Source: Gnetum montanum | Lineage: Eukaryota; Streptophyta; Gnetopsida; Gnetales; Gnetaceae | Direction: 5' to 3' | Assembly (NCBI GenBank): GCA_015680685.1 | Contig: MNCI01024224.1 | Coordinates: 4,368-68,367 of the forward strand | DNA length: 64,000 nucleotides | In this document: piece by piece, positions 23,300 through 35,131 of the stretch | Layout of the letters: each line of letters begins with the position of its first letter | Position numbering within the stretch: position 1 is the stretch's first letter | The notes under the pieces: generated by a model | Told to the model about the DNA's origin: nothing | The model's database searches: none | The model's input: the letters and a program-made list of their open reading frames with translations, nothing else | Program-made: the position numbers and the translations under genes

Positions 23300-24600
23300 A
23301 ATTGATGAATTTTCAAATTTTCAAGGCCAAAAATGAAGGATTTAAGGTTGAGTTGAAAGATCTAGGATAACTTGTAAAGGAACCTAAAGGCACCAAGAGT
23401 GTAGTGAGGTGGAATGTAACAATGAAATTCATGAATAGGATGAAGAAAAAGGACATGTAGTGGTGCACATGAACATTTGAATTAGAAGAAGGATAAAGGA
23501 AAGAAAAATGTTAGCAATGTAGTACTTGGAGGGTATAAGATGATGTGATGATGATGTGCAATGGGTACAAATTACAAAATTTATGCAAGTGGATCCTCCC
23601 CAAAGCAAGTTCCTACCTATCATGCCCTTACGTAACCACTCCTTAAAATGTTTGTAGGCACTAAAAGGGTTAGATGTAATCCATACCAGTTTCACAAAAT
23701 ACACATATGTAGATACCACTGAAATGAGGTATCTACCTTCAAGCATGGATGCATGTCTTTCTAATGGGACCCCCCAGAATAGCATTGGGTTCCTTTATTG
23801 AGTACCTTTATTACTCTTACTCCCATTTTTCGTTAGATCTACAAGGATCTTAGTACAATCGGGCTACATGATAACTCCTACAGATGTCACCAAAGAAAAT
23901 CCACAAGTCCCCTTGATTTCACACCCTAGCCATTCCCTCCTAGTCCATCATTTTTTTCTCTGCACATAATAAGAACAAAATTACTTCTAAGTGTTCATGA
24001 TGATAAGAATATCATTGTAACAAGAGTAGAACCTCTTATTAATAAAATGGTGGGGTGGATGTGGTGAGCTCACTATCCAAATAATTAGTTAACTGAGACT
24101 TGATAACATAGAACAACACCTCAACCAACGAGTCACATGAGTGTTTTATTCATAGATGAGATTACCCATAAAAAGATAAAAAGATAAAACAATAAATAAA
24201 AAGATAAAATGACAAATTGAAAGATGAAAAAATGGAAAACAAAAATTGTAAAATTGAAGAAAAGGAAAAACATGTATTATTTCTATTTGTTAGAATGGGG
24301 GATATCCCCCATAACTAACTTTTAATCATAGCGAGAATTAATAAATGGAAAGGTTGAATCCATGCATTTCGGAAATATTGGGACCCGGTCATATCTAAAC
24401 CATTGGGTGTCTTTTGATGTGGTGGTTGAAATGTACCCAAATTGGGGTTCACATACTTGATTAAAGTTGACATAGTGGGGCAAGTTATAAGATGTGATTA
24501 ATTGATAAGGAGTTAACCCACTATGGCATCCATGACCATAAGATGGTATGCAAGGATCAATATGTCTCCCTATGTGGTTATATTCATTGGGCCACATGGT
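23300..24600 (-). other. Element B middle non-coding region with conserved boxes
   Basis: Holds the boxes also found in A, A2, C and B2: TTAGTTATGGGGGATATC (minus, 24301-24320), GGGTGTGAAATCAAGGGGA (23917-23936), AAAGACATGCATCCATGC (23742-23762) and TTGCTTTGGGGAGGATCC (23588-23606). The minus-strand ORF 24597-24322 at its right edge is probably the end of gag (WPNEYNHIGRHIDPCIPSY); the rest is non-coding. Confidence 0.65.
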
Positions 24601-26328
24601 ATTTTAAGTAGTCATTGGTGGCCCTGATAAGGTAATAAGAGGCATTGTGTTCAAGGAAGCAAATGCATTATAGCACTGGACTTGTGCTGGGTTGGAGGAT
24701 GCAGTGGTTTTGGAAGCATGTTGTCTCTTTCTTTGGTCATGCCTACAGAAAGGATGCTTTTGACATTGTGGAGGGCCTCCACTGTTGTTGATCATAGCAG
24801 CACAAGTAATGTTCGTGGGTTGGTGCTATGGTGCAAAACCTTTTGGCACAACCAATGGAGATGTAGAAGGAGGTGAAGGGTGAGAATATTAAGGGTGAGA
24901 AGAAATGCAAGAAACATGAGGTGGTGATCTTGTGGGAGAGGACATGGGTTGATAGTATTTAAGAGAATGATAACTATGTGGTGAGATAGAGGATGTTGAC
25001 CCAGTTGAGAAAATAGGATGTTGAACCTGATAAGTGCTTGGGTTTGGATGGTATGAAGGGTGTGACTCATTTGAGGGTGGCCTTCCCCATGACTAGGATT
25101 TTTTCCACTATGATTGGGCACAGTATTTTTGTACAAACTCTGGATGTAACACTCCTCCCCAATGCTCATGTAAATGTGACAACATTGGGCATTGACCTTT
25201 GGGGTGACCGTACAAGAAAATGTTACATTGCTATGTATGATTAGTAGTTGAATTCTTATCCTTATTCTCTTCAACCCTTCTTTCTGATTGTCTAAGGGTG
25301 TTCTATCCTACTTCTTGGTTCATCATGGTTCTATCTCTAATAGTGTTAGCATATTCTCCACATTTTTCATGTATCCATTCCATCATCTTATTGATATTTT
25401 CCTTAATTTCATCTAGTGATTGTAGCATTGACAAAGATGATTCCATCACCTTAAGGTGAGTTGATTTCTCCTCTTCATGATCATGGACTTTTACTATTTC
25501 GAGATTTTGGTCCTATTGAGAGCTTTCAACATTATCCCATTTAGCCATTTCTCCTTCTTTTTGCTACCCACTTAATAAGCTCTTGGAATTGGTGGGTTTG
25601 TAGCTCATATAGTTGACCTCAGGCATGCATCCCTAAGTTCTCCCTTGTTTCATTACAAGGCCCATCCATGATGTGGTACATTAGCCTTTTCTTAGAGAAT
25701 CCATGGCTTGGGAAATTGTTTAACAACGTATAGGATCGTTCTAAGGCCATGTCCAAGGGTTCATGTTACCCCTGTTTCCATTCTTGAATTTTTCTCCTTA
25801 GGGCTGATACTCTTGCATAGGTTTGGTATCTTTTAGTGAAGAGTTCTACCATTATTGGCCAACATCAAATTGATTTTTCTTTTAAGGACCTATACCATAC
25901 TTTTTTTTGGCCAACAAGTGTTGTAGGGAAGATTTTAATATTTTTCCACCCATTATCTATATTGTTCCATACACAGGCATCTTGGAAGGCTTGTAAATGA
26001 TGTTGCAGATCTCAATCATAGCCTCCTGAAAACTTAGGAAATTTGTTTAAATCAAGCCTGGGTAGACGGCTTTCCTTACGATGCCTACAACATATTCGAA
26101 CAGCCTCTTGTATATGCATTAGGCTCTTAGTGGCCTACAAAGATTCATTGTCACTAGGTAGGTTATGAATTCGTGAGTTGGGATGATGTTGCCTTTGTTT
26201 ATGTACATAGGAGACCCTTGCATAAGATTGAGTACTCCAACGTTTTTTTCATCATCATATAATTCGTTGGTTCTCCAATGAATTACCTTACTAGTTGTTG
26301 TGTTATCATAGACTTGTGAGGAGACATT
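24600..26328 (-). pseudogene. gag of element B (degenerate)
   Basis: The minus-strand start ATG is near 26328 (MSPHKSMITQ). A retrotransposon gag domain is readable around 25830-25550, with segments KIQEWKQG, PLDMALERSYTLLNNFPSHGF, YHIMDGPCNETRENLGMHA and QTHQFQELIKWVAKRRRNG. A C-terminal polar region follows (25274-24604). Stops occur throughout. Gag would build the particle into which the element RNA is packaged. Confidence 0.78.
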
Positions 26329-26439
26329 GTTGTGAATTTATGTGTGACTTATTTACAATTACTTCTTTTGAAAGATATATCATCAAGGCTTTGTCATAGC
26401 CATCTTGGATGATGTAACTAATCTAAATAACTAGCATAG

Positions 26440-26457
26440 TCCCTAGCAATAGCACCA
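26440..26457 (-). promoter_or_regulatory. Primer-binding site of element B (tRNA-Asp-like)
   Basis: The plus strand reads TCCCTAGCAATAGCACCA, 13 of 18 matches to the tRNA-Asp 3' end. All differences are C-to-T or G-to-A. Confidence 0.82.
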
Positions 26458-26458
26458 A

Positions 26459-27315
26459 TGATGAGTGGTGAGGTACTCCTACACTCAACCATACGAATAT
26501 GTGTGTTCATGCACAATCCAATTGAACTCTATAGAAGGACTAGTTGTGGTATCTAGATAGTTACACATTGATCGTAGTTCATTGTCTCCCCACCTAGACT
26601 AGTATTTGCTTTATCACGTATGGTTTAGTCCAAAGTGAGATGAATGATGTGATCCTAAACTAGTGCTACTCCTAGAGACAATGGGAAATAACCTTGTTTA
26701 ATCTAAGCTAGCCTAAGTGTGATGAGCATCTATCCTTAATCATTTGTACACATCTTAAACCTCGTGTACTACTTCTGGGATTACCAAGTGCATGTTACTT
26801 AAGCACTCCTAGATACGCTATTGGGTTACCAAGTAGTTACACTTAAATGTTCGTGATTAAGTTGTACTCATTCCACATTTAACAACAGGAATAGTAAATG
26901 ACGGTAAAGAAATATTAACTAAGAAAACAATAAATAACAATTAACAATTAAAGGAATTAAGAGCTAAGTGGATGCTACAATGATGGAGTAATCTCGATCT
27001 TTATTACTAGTCATGTGCGTGTCCAAGTACGTCACACTCGAATAAAGGTTCCATACAATTACAATCATCACACTGTGGGCATGCATTGGGGAAAGAATTG
27101 AAGTGAATTGAAAACTGATGAAAAGATCCTGCTCTAACACTAACTAACTCCCCCCCCCCTTTCCTATCCACCTGAGTGTGGTATTTATAGGTCCACACAA
27201 GAATCACGATATCATGTATACGATATTGTTGCTTAGGCTATGATATCGCGTACCTGATATCAAGGACTCAATATCGAGGATCCAATATTGAGGCCTGGAA
27301 AATCATGATTCATCA
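26459..27315 (-). repeat. 5' LTR of element B
   Basis: The LTR is 857 bp, starts TGATGAGTGGTGAGGTACTC and ends CATGATTCATCA. A TATA box (CTATAAATAC on the minus strand) is at 27182-27191. A run of 10 C is at 27150-27159. U3 has GATATCGCG and related units (27205-27290). Confidence 0.92.
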
Positions 27316-27320
27316 GTTGG

Positions 27321-28447
27321 GTTCTGATTATATTTCTTTACATTCACTCATTTACATAGTTCTCCTTCTTCTTTTGCCACCTACTTGAATAGCCTTTGTA
27401 TCTGATGGGCTTTTAGTTCATATAACTAACAAGGGCATAAATCCTAAGCGTCTCCCTCATTTGATTATGAAGCCCATCTATGATGTTGAAAAGTTGCTCT
27501 TTTTGAGAGAAATCATGGCTTGGACATCTATGTAGTAGAGAATAGTATCTATCCAAGGCCACATTTAAGGATTCATGATTTTCTTGCTTCCATCCTTGGA
27601 TTTGTTTTCTTAGGTTGGACACTCTCGCATAGGTTTAGTATTTTTCATTGAAGAGTTACAGCATTGTGAACCAATGATGAATGGAATCTAGTTCCAATGA
27701 TCTATACCAACTTTTAGCTTCATCTATTAATGTCCTATGAAAGAGCTTAAGCTTTTTCCACTTGTGTTCAATGTTTTGCAAGGCGCAGGCATCATGGAAG
27801 GCTTGTAAATGATGTTATGGATTAGAATTATTTTCCCTCCTAAATTTAGGAATGTTATCCATACCAAGTTTTTGATGAGACTATCCCTTTGATGCCTTTG
27901 GGGTATTTGAACTACCTCCCTAATTTGTATCAAGCCCCTAGTAGCTAACAAGGGTTCATCTGTATTAGACATGTCATCATTAGAATCTCTATTTCTATTT
28001 TTCTAGTAGTAATGATCTTGTCCATGCTCACTTTGATGTTGATTTTTCACTTAGGTTCGATTTCTATCTCCATCTTAATCCTTTAATGCAACTTTATCTC
28101 TATACCTACATTCATCTTCATTAGAACTAGATGTTGAAAAGGAAGAAGAAGATGAGAAACTGTGTTGCCATGGCTCCTATATCTCCTCCCATGGTTCCTT
28201 AATCTATCTTTTATAAATTTGGAAGAGGTCCTAGGCCTTGAGCCACTCGTTCTAGGACTTTATCCATTTCCTGTAAGATTATTTGTACTAGTTGAATGTA
28301 GTCCTTACATGTAGTAAGGGTGAAAATGAGCATATGAAATCCTTGCTTGAGGTTGTTCACTCCAATTTTCTTCAACATAGAACCTATTGTTTCTCCTTTG
28401 AGTGTTTTCATCATATGATGCATTATTGATCTTATGTGAAGAAGACA
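27321..28447 (-). pseudogene. gag N-terminal half of element C
   Basis: The minus-strand ATG is near 28447 (MSSSHKINNAS). A gag domain is readable at 27622-27413 (KQIQGWKQENHESLNVALDR, LLHRCPSHDF, NIIDGLHNQMRETLRIYA). It continues left of the B insertion at 20329. It is broken by stops in every part. Confidence 0.78.
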
Positions 28448-28558
28448 TGTTTTTAACATGTGTAACTTAAAATAAAATATTAATATTTTTAAAAGATAAA
28501 TCATTAATGCTTTTACAGTAATCATTTATAATACAACTAATCTAAATAACTAGCACCA

Positions 28559-28576
28559 TCCTTGGAAATGATGCCA
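28559..28576 (-). promoter_or_regulatory. Primer-binding site of element C (eroded tRNA-Asp type)
   Basis: The plus strand reads TCCTTGGAAATGATGCCA, 12 of 18 matches to the tRNA-Asp 3' end. It sits one base inside the 5' LTR. Confidence 0.7.
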
Positions 28577-28577
28577 A

Positions 28578-29473
28578 TGATGAGCAACATGCACCCCCTA
28601 CGCCCAATCATACAAATTACGAGTGTTCATGCACAAATTTATGAATTCCATGGATGGAACTAGTTTGGCATCTAGATTGTTAAGTATTAATCATAGTTCA
28701 TTGTCTTCTCACTTGGACTAGTGGTAGCTTTGTCATGTATGGTTTAGTCCAAAGTGAGACATATGATGGTTGTTGTGGTTGTGGCTTTATGCTACTTCTA
28801 AAGATAATAAAAAAATTAATTATTTAATCTAATTAACAATAGGAAGATAAATTCTAAACTATCCTACAGGCAATGAGTGTCCATTCCTAGCTTGCCATAC
28901 ACATCCTGAACTCACGTATTCACTACTGGGATAACCAAGCATTATGCTACTAGGTGAAACAAGTAATGGCACTGCTGGGGTTACCAAGTGCATATGTCTT
29001 TACGCTTGAAACTGGTTGCACACATTCTGCCAATTCATTAATATGCATGGAAATGTAAATATTAACTAAGTACATGGAATATAAATTTCATTAAAAGTAA
29101 ATTTAATCTAATTCAAAGTGTTGCAATGAATAAGAATCAATCTCAATCTTATTGCCATTCATGAAATGTGTCCACATACATTGCCACTCAAATAAGACAT
29201 CATACAACTATTCTCTAAGACTACCAAATAAAACTACAAGGGTTTTTCTACTCTATTGAAAAAAGATGTCAAATATACGATGGGAGCATGTGCATTTATA
29301 GGAAAAGGTAGACACTATGTCAACGCATCATCCCATGCATCGATGCAACTATAACATTGCAGATGTGACGTGTCATCTATGATGTAGTAGCTAGCAAAGA
29401 TGCATCAACAAGGATGCTGCAATGCAAATGTGATGTAGCATCTATGATATCGCAACCAACTAATGCTTCATTA
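28578..29473 (-). repeat. 5' LTR of element C
   Basis: The LTR is 896 bp, starts TGATGAGCAACATGCACC and ends CTTCATTA, and is homologous to 4483-5430. U3 (29310-29470) has TGATGTAGCATCTATGAT-like repeats. Confidence 0.88.
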
Positions 29474-30665
29474 AACAATATCAAAAAATCAATTTGGATT
29501 TATGTTAGGGAGATCTACTATATAGGCTTTTTTTATACAATAACTAATGGAGAAATTTAGAAACTAGAAAAAATCTATATATGATCTTCATTGATTTGGA
29601 AAAAGCATATGAAAAAGTACCTAGAGATATTATTTGGTGGACCTTTTAAAGTAAAAATGTCCCTAATAAATATATTAAAGTGATTCAAGACATGAATGAA
29701 GGAGCTATCACTAAAATTACAATGACTTGTGAAATAACATCTAATTTTTGAATTGCAATAGTTCTACATCAAGGGTCTACACTTAGCCCATATTTATTTA
29801 CTATTATTATGGGTGAATTAACATGGGAAATACAAAATGAAATCCCTTGGTATATGCTATTTACAAATGATATTGTAATGGTGAATACATCTCAACAAAA
29901 TATTGTTACTAAAATGAGAAAGTGGAGATATCCTCTAGAATCAAAAGGCTTAAAAATTAGTAGAAGTAAGACAATATATATGGAATAAAATTTTAATAAT
30001 AGCATAAATAGTGGTAAAATTGAAGTGACAATTCAAAGCAAAAAAGTCCCTCTTTGTAAATACTTTCACTACCTAGGATTAATCCTCCGATTATATGGTA
30101 AAATTCATAAATATATATTAAAAATAGAATTGAGGTAGGATGGTTAGAATGAAGATAGGCTAGTGGTTTTTTATGTGATTAACTAATATCCATAAAATAA
30201 AAGAAAAAATTTTACAAAATCGTAATTAGGCTTGATATATTATATGGTGTTAAATTTTGGGTAGTACAAAAGAGACATAAATAACAAATCAATGTGGTAA
30301 AAATGCAAATGTTTTGATGAATGTTAAATTTTACTAGAAAATATAAACTATATAATACAAACATTAGAGGAAGACTTGAAGTGGCTTCTATTTGAGATAA
30401 GCTTCAAGAACGGTGACTAAGATGGTTTGGACATGTGCAAAAAATATTTGACAATTAGCCTATAAACAAAGGTTGCTACATCACTATTTCAATAAATCCA
30501 CCAAAAGGAAGATTAAAGAAGACATGGATAAAAACAATTGAAGATTATTTAAAGAAACTATAAATGATCAAATATCTAGCTCTTCATAGAGGCAAATGGT
30601 GAAAAACAACTCACACTACTAATCCTATTTGTTAGGACAAGGCTAGTAGGATAATGATGACAACA
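29474..30665 (+). mobile_element. RTE-type LINE, RT to 3' end (right part of the LINE at 4390)
   Basis: The plus strand resumes the frame left at 4482: ISKNQFGFMLGRSTI, then IDLEKAYEKVPRDIIWW, VLHQGSTLSPYLF, WYMLFTNDIVMV (catalytic A-D-D replaced by T-N-D) and ESKGLKISRSKTIYME. The C-terminal region follows (RLRWFGHVQ equivalent near 30415-30440, GRLKKTWIKTIEDYLKKL near 30510-30560). It ends with a TAATGATGACAACA-like tail, typical of plant RTE LINE 3' ends. Stops and frameshifts show it is dead. LINE RT would act by target-primed reverse transcription at the nicked chromosome. Confidence 0.9.
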
Positions 30666-31809
30666 TAATCTTCCTACCAGTCTTTCCATTTATTACATAA
30701 CTCAAAATTTTTAGTGTCCTATTCTCTTCAAGTTTTAACGATTCTAAAAATATCAGAGTTGATATTTGTTTCATTGTTCTATTTTTCCAAATTCTTTGGT
30801 AATAAATGTGAGGTGAACTAATTTCTTGAATATTTTAATCTATCCTAAGGCTTTAGGACCTATTTACAAATTTTAAAATATTTTATATTTTCCTAATCCT
30901 GATCCTATTGGTAATTTAGTTGGTATTTTCTAAAGAAGAAATAGTCATTTTAGTGGTAGTGCCACCATATAGAGTAAAAATCATCATTATTGTCTAATAA
31001 GCTTTTCAATTATATATTTGCTCATACCTTTACTATCATGCTTACTCCCACCTTTACTTAACTATCATTCCCATCATCATTGAGTATGAACACCCTCCTC
31101 TTACCAATCCCCTACATGCACCATAGTCTATCTTGGAGTAACCTAACCTAAAGCACCATAGTACTAGCCCCCATACAATGAGATTTTGGGTCTTCATTAA
31201 TACTATGGGATCCTTTGGATCATACCACCCTGCCTTACCAATGGACATGCTACCAACAATGGTATTTTAGAAGGACTAATAAGGTGTTACTCTGCACCCC
31301 AGTGACCTTTCAACTTGTGGGTATTATTGAGACATCTAACCTATGGACCTATAGGACAACTCTTAAATTAATCCATCTTTGTTCTCTTAGATTTCTAATT
31401 CTTTTGCACATATTTCATCAACAGATGTCCTAAAGCACTGACACCCTATTGTGGACATCAATCTTCCTACTATTACTTGCTTCAACCTGCTAATTTCTAT
31501 TTCTTCACTTTCTATTTCCATACCTCTACCATGTACCAAACACCATTGTCATGTGATATGGATTTCCTTGAGCACCATTTTATTCTAAACTTATAATTCT
31601 CCAATGTTTGGACGACCTTGCATGATTTTCTTGTTTTGTCGATGAAACCACTTGGGTCCACCATGGTTCCACTTTGATGTAAAATGTTTATAATACATTA
31701 ATTTTGAGTTTTTCTTTAACACTAAGGTGTTAACCTAGTGTTATGGGTCTTGGCCTAGTAACCCTAGGTGATATTACTTGATATGTTAGGTAGATGAGCC
31801 ATTAGGACA
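30666..31809. other. Unassigned sequence between LINE and second nest
   Basis: Moderately AT-rich, no recognised coding sequence. Short ORFs at 31054-31248 (minus) and 31215-31433 (plus) show no domain I recognise. Possibly an old unrecognised repeat. Confidence 0.4.
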
Positions 31810-32629
31810 TGATGAGACATCATTTTGTCAAGTGTATTAGTTGGTTGAGATATCACAAATGCTATATTGTAGATGCTATGCTACATCTACGTTGTAGCAT
31901 TTTTGTTGGTGCATCTCAATTGGTTGCTACATCGTGGATGCTATATCACATCTACTATAACTTAGTTGCGTCAATGCATCCTTGTCGATGCATCCCCAAT
32001 GATGCAACCAAATGCATTAGCGCATCCCTATTGACACAATGGTTATATTTGCCTATAAATATGTGAGCACCTGCCACGTATTTGACACCATTTATTTAAT
32101 AGTGTATCCAAACTCTTATAGTTTTATTTTGTAATCTTAGTAAGCAGAGTGTGACTACCCACAATGTGGATTTAAGTTAGTTGTACAACATCTTATTTGA
32201 ATGGCATTTTACCTGGACACTTTCCATGAATGGCAATAAGATTGAGATTAATTCCTATTCATTGCATCACTTTGACTCAAAATAGATTTACTTTCAATGT
32301 AATTTATTTTCTATGTACTTAGTTAATATTTACATTTCCATGCATGTTAATCAATTAGTAGAATGATTATGACTAGTTTCCAGCATAAACACATATTTTC
32401 TTGGTAATCCTAGCATCTTTATTGCTTAGTTTACCTAGTACCATAACACTTGGTAATCCTAGAAATAGGGGTGTGAGTTTAGAACATGTACAGTAAGTTG
32501 GAAATGGACTCTCATTGCCCTTAGGATAGTTTAGGATTTTTCTTCTTATTATTAATTAGATTAAATAATTAACTTTCATGTTTTCATATATTAGCCTTTG
32601 TTGTACAATTTCTGATGAATCATCAGTTG

Positions 32630-33232
32630 TGATGAGTTATCATTTTGTTGGCCACGATATCGCATATGTGATATCGTGTACGCGATATCGCAACCTATCT
32701 CCCCATCTATAAATAAGAGGTAGACAATTTTGGTAGGGGGAGTTAGATTTTTCTTTCAAGCATTTAGTTTTTAGTAGTTCTTTCTCTCAACCCTTTCTTC
32801 CCATTGCATGCCTACAATGTGATGATTGTAATTGTATGACATACTTGGACATGCACATGATCGGCAATAAAGATCGAGATTCCCTCATCATTGTAGCATT
32901 CACTTAGCTTAATTATTTATCTAATTAATTGTTATTTATTACTTTCATAGTTAATATCTCTTCACCCTAAACTCCCTTTAAACGCAAAATGAGTATGACT
33001 TGATCACAAGCATTTAAGTGTGACTACTTGGTAACCCAGTAGTGTACCTAGGATCTGTGCTTGGTAATCCCAATGGTAGTCATGCACGAGGTCCAAGATG
33101 TGTACGGATGACCTAGGAACAGATGCTCATTGCACTTAGGCTAGCTTATATTTTCTCTCACCCTCTCTCTTTCTTAGCTTAGTTAATATTATTTTCCATT
33201 GTCTCCAGGAGTAGCATTAGTATAGGAACACA
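32630..33232 (+). repeat. Left LTR of B2 (3' end missing)
   Basis: Contains U3 with the palindromic GATATCGTGTACGCGATATC region near 32655-32685, TATA box TCTATAAATAAG near 32705-32716, and R/U5 sequence to about 33232. There it jumps to gag sequence at ACATCAACCATATGG. Compare 38268-38315 in the right LTR, which continues with ACATCATGCACCTCAC. Confidence 0.85.
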
Positions 33233-35131
33233 TCAACCATATGGCCCAATGAATACAGCCATGCAGAGCAACATCCTGATCCTTGCATACCATCCTATGG
33301 TCTCAAGTATCGTAGTGGGTCAACTCGTTATCTGAGAACCACATTTTATAAACTGCCCCACTAGGCTTACTATAATCATGTGTGTGAACCCCAATGGGGT
33401 AAGTATGACCAAGTGTCCATGTTTCCAACATGCAAGGATCCTCATCTTTCATTTATTAATCCATGTCATGCTCAACCGTTCGGTCATGGGGGATATCCCC
33501 CATTTTAATAACAAGCAAGGTTAATAAATATTTTTCATTTTCTTTAATTTTATAATTTTTGTTTTTTAGTTTTTCATATTTTAATTTCTTGTTTTATCTT
33601 TTTGTCTTTTTGTCTTTTTATCTTTTTATCATTTTCCAAGTAATCTCATCTACAAATAAAACACTCATGTGGCTCATTGGTTGAGGTGTGTTCTATGTTA
33701 TTGAGTCTCGAGCAATCAATTATTTGGATAGTAAGCCCATTACACCCACTCATCCATTCTACAAATAAGAGGTTCTATTCAAGGGTACAGTGATGTTCTT
33801 GACATTTTGAAAACTTAAAATTAATTTTGTGTTCATTGTACCCAGAATGAAGAAGGATGGATCATGAAGAAATGATTAGGATGTGACATCAAGGGGACTT
33901 GCGAATTCTCTTTGGTAACCTCTGTGAGAGTTATCATACAATGTGGTGTACTAAGATCCTTGTAGATCTAACACAAAATGGGAGTAAGAGTAATCAAAAG
34001 GCACTCAAAGATCCAATGGTGTTCTAGGGGGTCCCACTAGAAAGACATGCACCCATGCTTGAAGGTTGGCAACTTCTTTGGATTCATTCATTCAAAAAAA
34101 AGAGAATAAGAGAAAAAAATAAGAGAAGAGAAAAGAAAATGAAAAGAAAAGTGCCACAAAGCAAAAATCACTCCTCCCTTGAATAAAATGCCAAGTGATC
34201 GTACGCCTTGTTGTTATGGTACTCTCATAGTCACTCATCATGGGATAAAACAATGCGGTGTCACTGATCAAAGGATGGACTTGGTCTTGATCTTGGAACG
34301 ACGGGTTAATGACACATTAATCATGCCTTACACATAGGATTCGCTGTGCCTTAGGTCAATTACCTCATGTCCCAATCTCTACAATACCTTCTATAGTCTG
34401 TCTCATCTCTCTGTCCATGTAATTGTCACTCGTGTCTCATATAGCGTAGAATTCTTGCCTCATTCTAGTGATATTTACATGTGTGTGTTTTGTGGAACTA
34501 GTGTGGATTACATTTAACCCTTCTAGTGCCCATGGACACTTTTAAGTGTGATTACATAAGGGCATTATAGGTTGAAACCTGCTTTGGGGAGGACCCACTT
34601 ATGTAATTTTCACTCATAACATAGCTCACACATACCTTCTATTACCCTCAGTGTATTTTCCATGATATTCTTTCCCCTTTTACTGTCCCTCCGAATTCCA
34701 CCATTCCTATGAACCATCACATGGCCTTTTTCTCTCACTTACCACCCAAAGCCTTATTGATCAATTACACCCACACATAATTATTCATGCCTTCAAAACT
34801 AAATTACCTTGGAACCCTTTAAAAGTTGTCCAAAGGTCCTTAGTTTTCATCATTCATTTCAAAAAAATCTTTAAAAATTCGATCTATTGTGTGTGCCTTA
34901 ATTATCGATAGGTCATGCTACCGCATACGCGATATCATGTTACATAAAACCTATATATACGTGACCCCCATAGCACTTACTATCATTTTCAACTATTCAC
35001 GTGGGGGAGTTTTTCACATTTTTCTCTACAAGTTACGATTGCACACCCTTTGCTTTCACACTTATATCTCGCTCGCTGGTGCTCCGATTTTTATTCCGTC
35101 TAAACCTACTTGAACCCGGAGCATTCAGTTT
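33233..35131 (+). other. B2 gag end and conserved non-coding boxes
   Basis: 33233-33500 encodes the gag C-terminus (WPNEYSH, DPCIPSYG), matching 24597-24322 of B. Boxes then follow in order: GGTCATGGGGGATATCC (33482-33498), GTGACATCAAGGGGACTT (33883-33900), AAAGACATGCACCCATGC (34041-34058), CTGCTTTGGGGAGGACC (34579-34596) and TTAGTCATGGGGGAGG (35129-35145). No other coding sequence is supported. Confidence 0.72.
34921..34962 (+). promoter_or_regulatory. U3-like TATA module upstream of B2 ORF-2
   Basis: CATACGCGATATCATG (34924-34939) is followed by CCTATATATACGTG (34950-34963). This repeats the LTR U3 layout of the family (GATATC units, then a TATA box) about 470 bp before the ORF-2 start codon. 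Function is inferred. Confidence 0.42.

Larger units (their letters stand above)
20335..27315 (-). mobile_element. Ty3/gypsy element B: gag plus an extra ORF, no pol
   Basis: LTRs lie at 20335-20935 (with an assembly N) and 26459-27315, flanked by target duplication GTTGG (20330-20334 and 27316-27320). The primer site is tRNA-Asp-like and a purine tract lies at 20936. On the minus strand it has gag (26328-24600), then conserved non-coding boxes (24320-23580), then an ORF-2 remnant (23205-21110), then the 3' LTR. No protease, RT or integrase was found. Length is 6,981 bp. It is inserted in the gag of element C. Confidence 0.92.
4483..29473 (-). mobile_element. Ty3/gypsy element C (pol-less), interrupted by D1/A and B
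   Basis: LTR ends are TGATGAATGACG at 4483 and TTCATTA at 29473 (canonical TCA changed to TTA), flanked by the 5-bp target duplication AACAA (4478-4482 and 29474-29478). A tRNA-Asp-like primer site sits inside the right LTR and a purine tract inside the left LTR, so the element reads on the minus strand. After removing the solo LTR D1 (with A inside) and B, its own length is about 6.9 kb. It has a degenerate gag and a protease C-terminal remnant, but no RT or integrase was found. It is therefore a non-autonomous or internally deleted gypsy element. Confidence 0.88.

Noticed and set aside
31054-31433. Opposing ORFs near 31.2 kb as a gene
   Set aside because: Short, overlapping on opposite strands, no domain and no splice context.
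33205-33250. B2 left junction as retrotransposition of a spliced subgenomic RNA
   Set aside because: A spliced RNA lacking the primer-binding site could not be reverse transcribed normally, and no convincing donor/acceptor pair is visible. Deletion or template switching is simpler.
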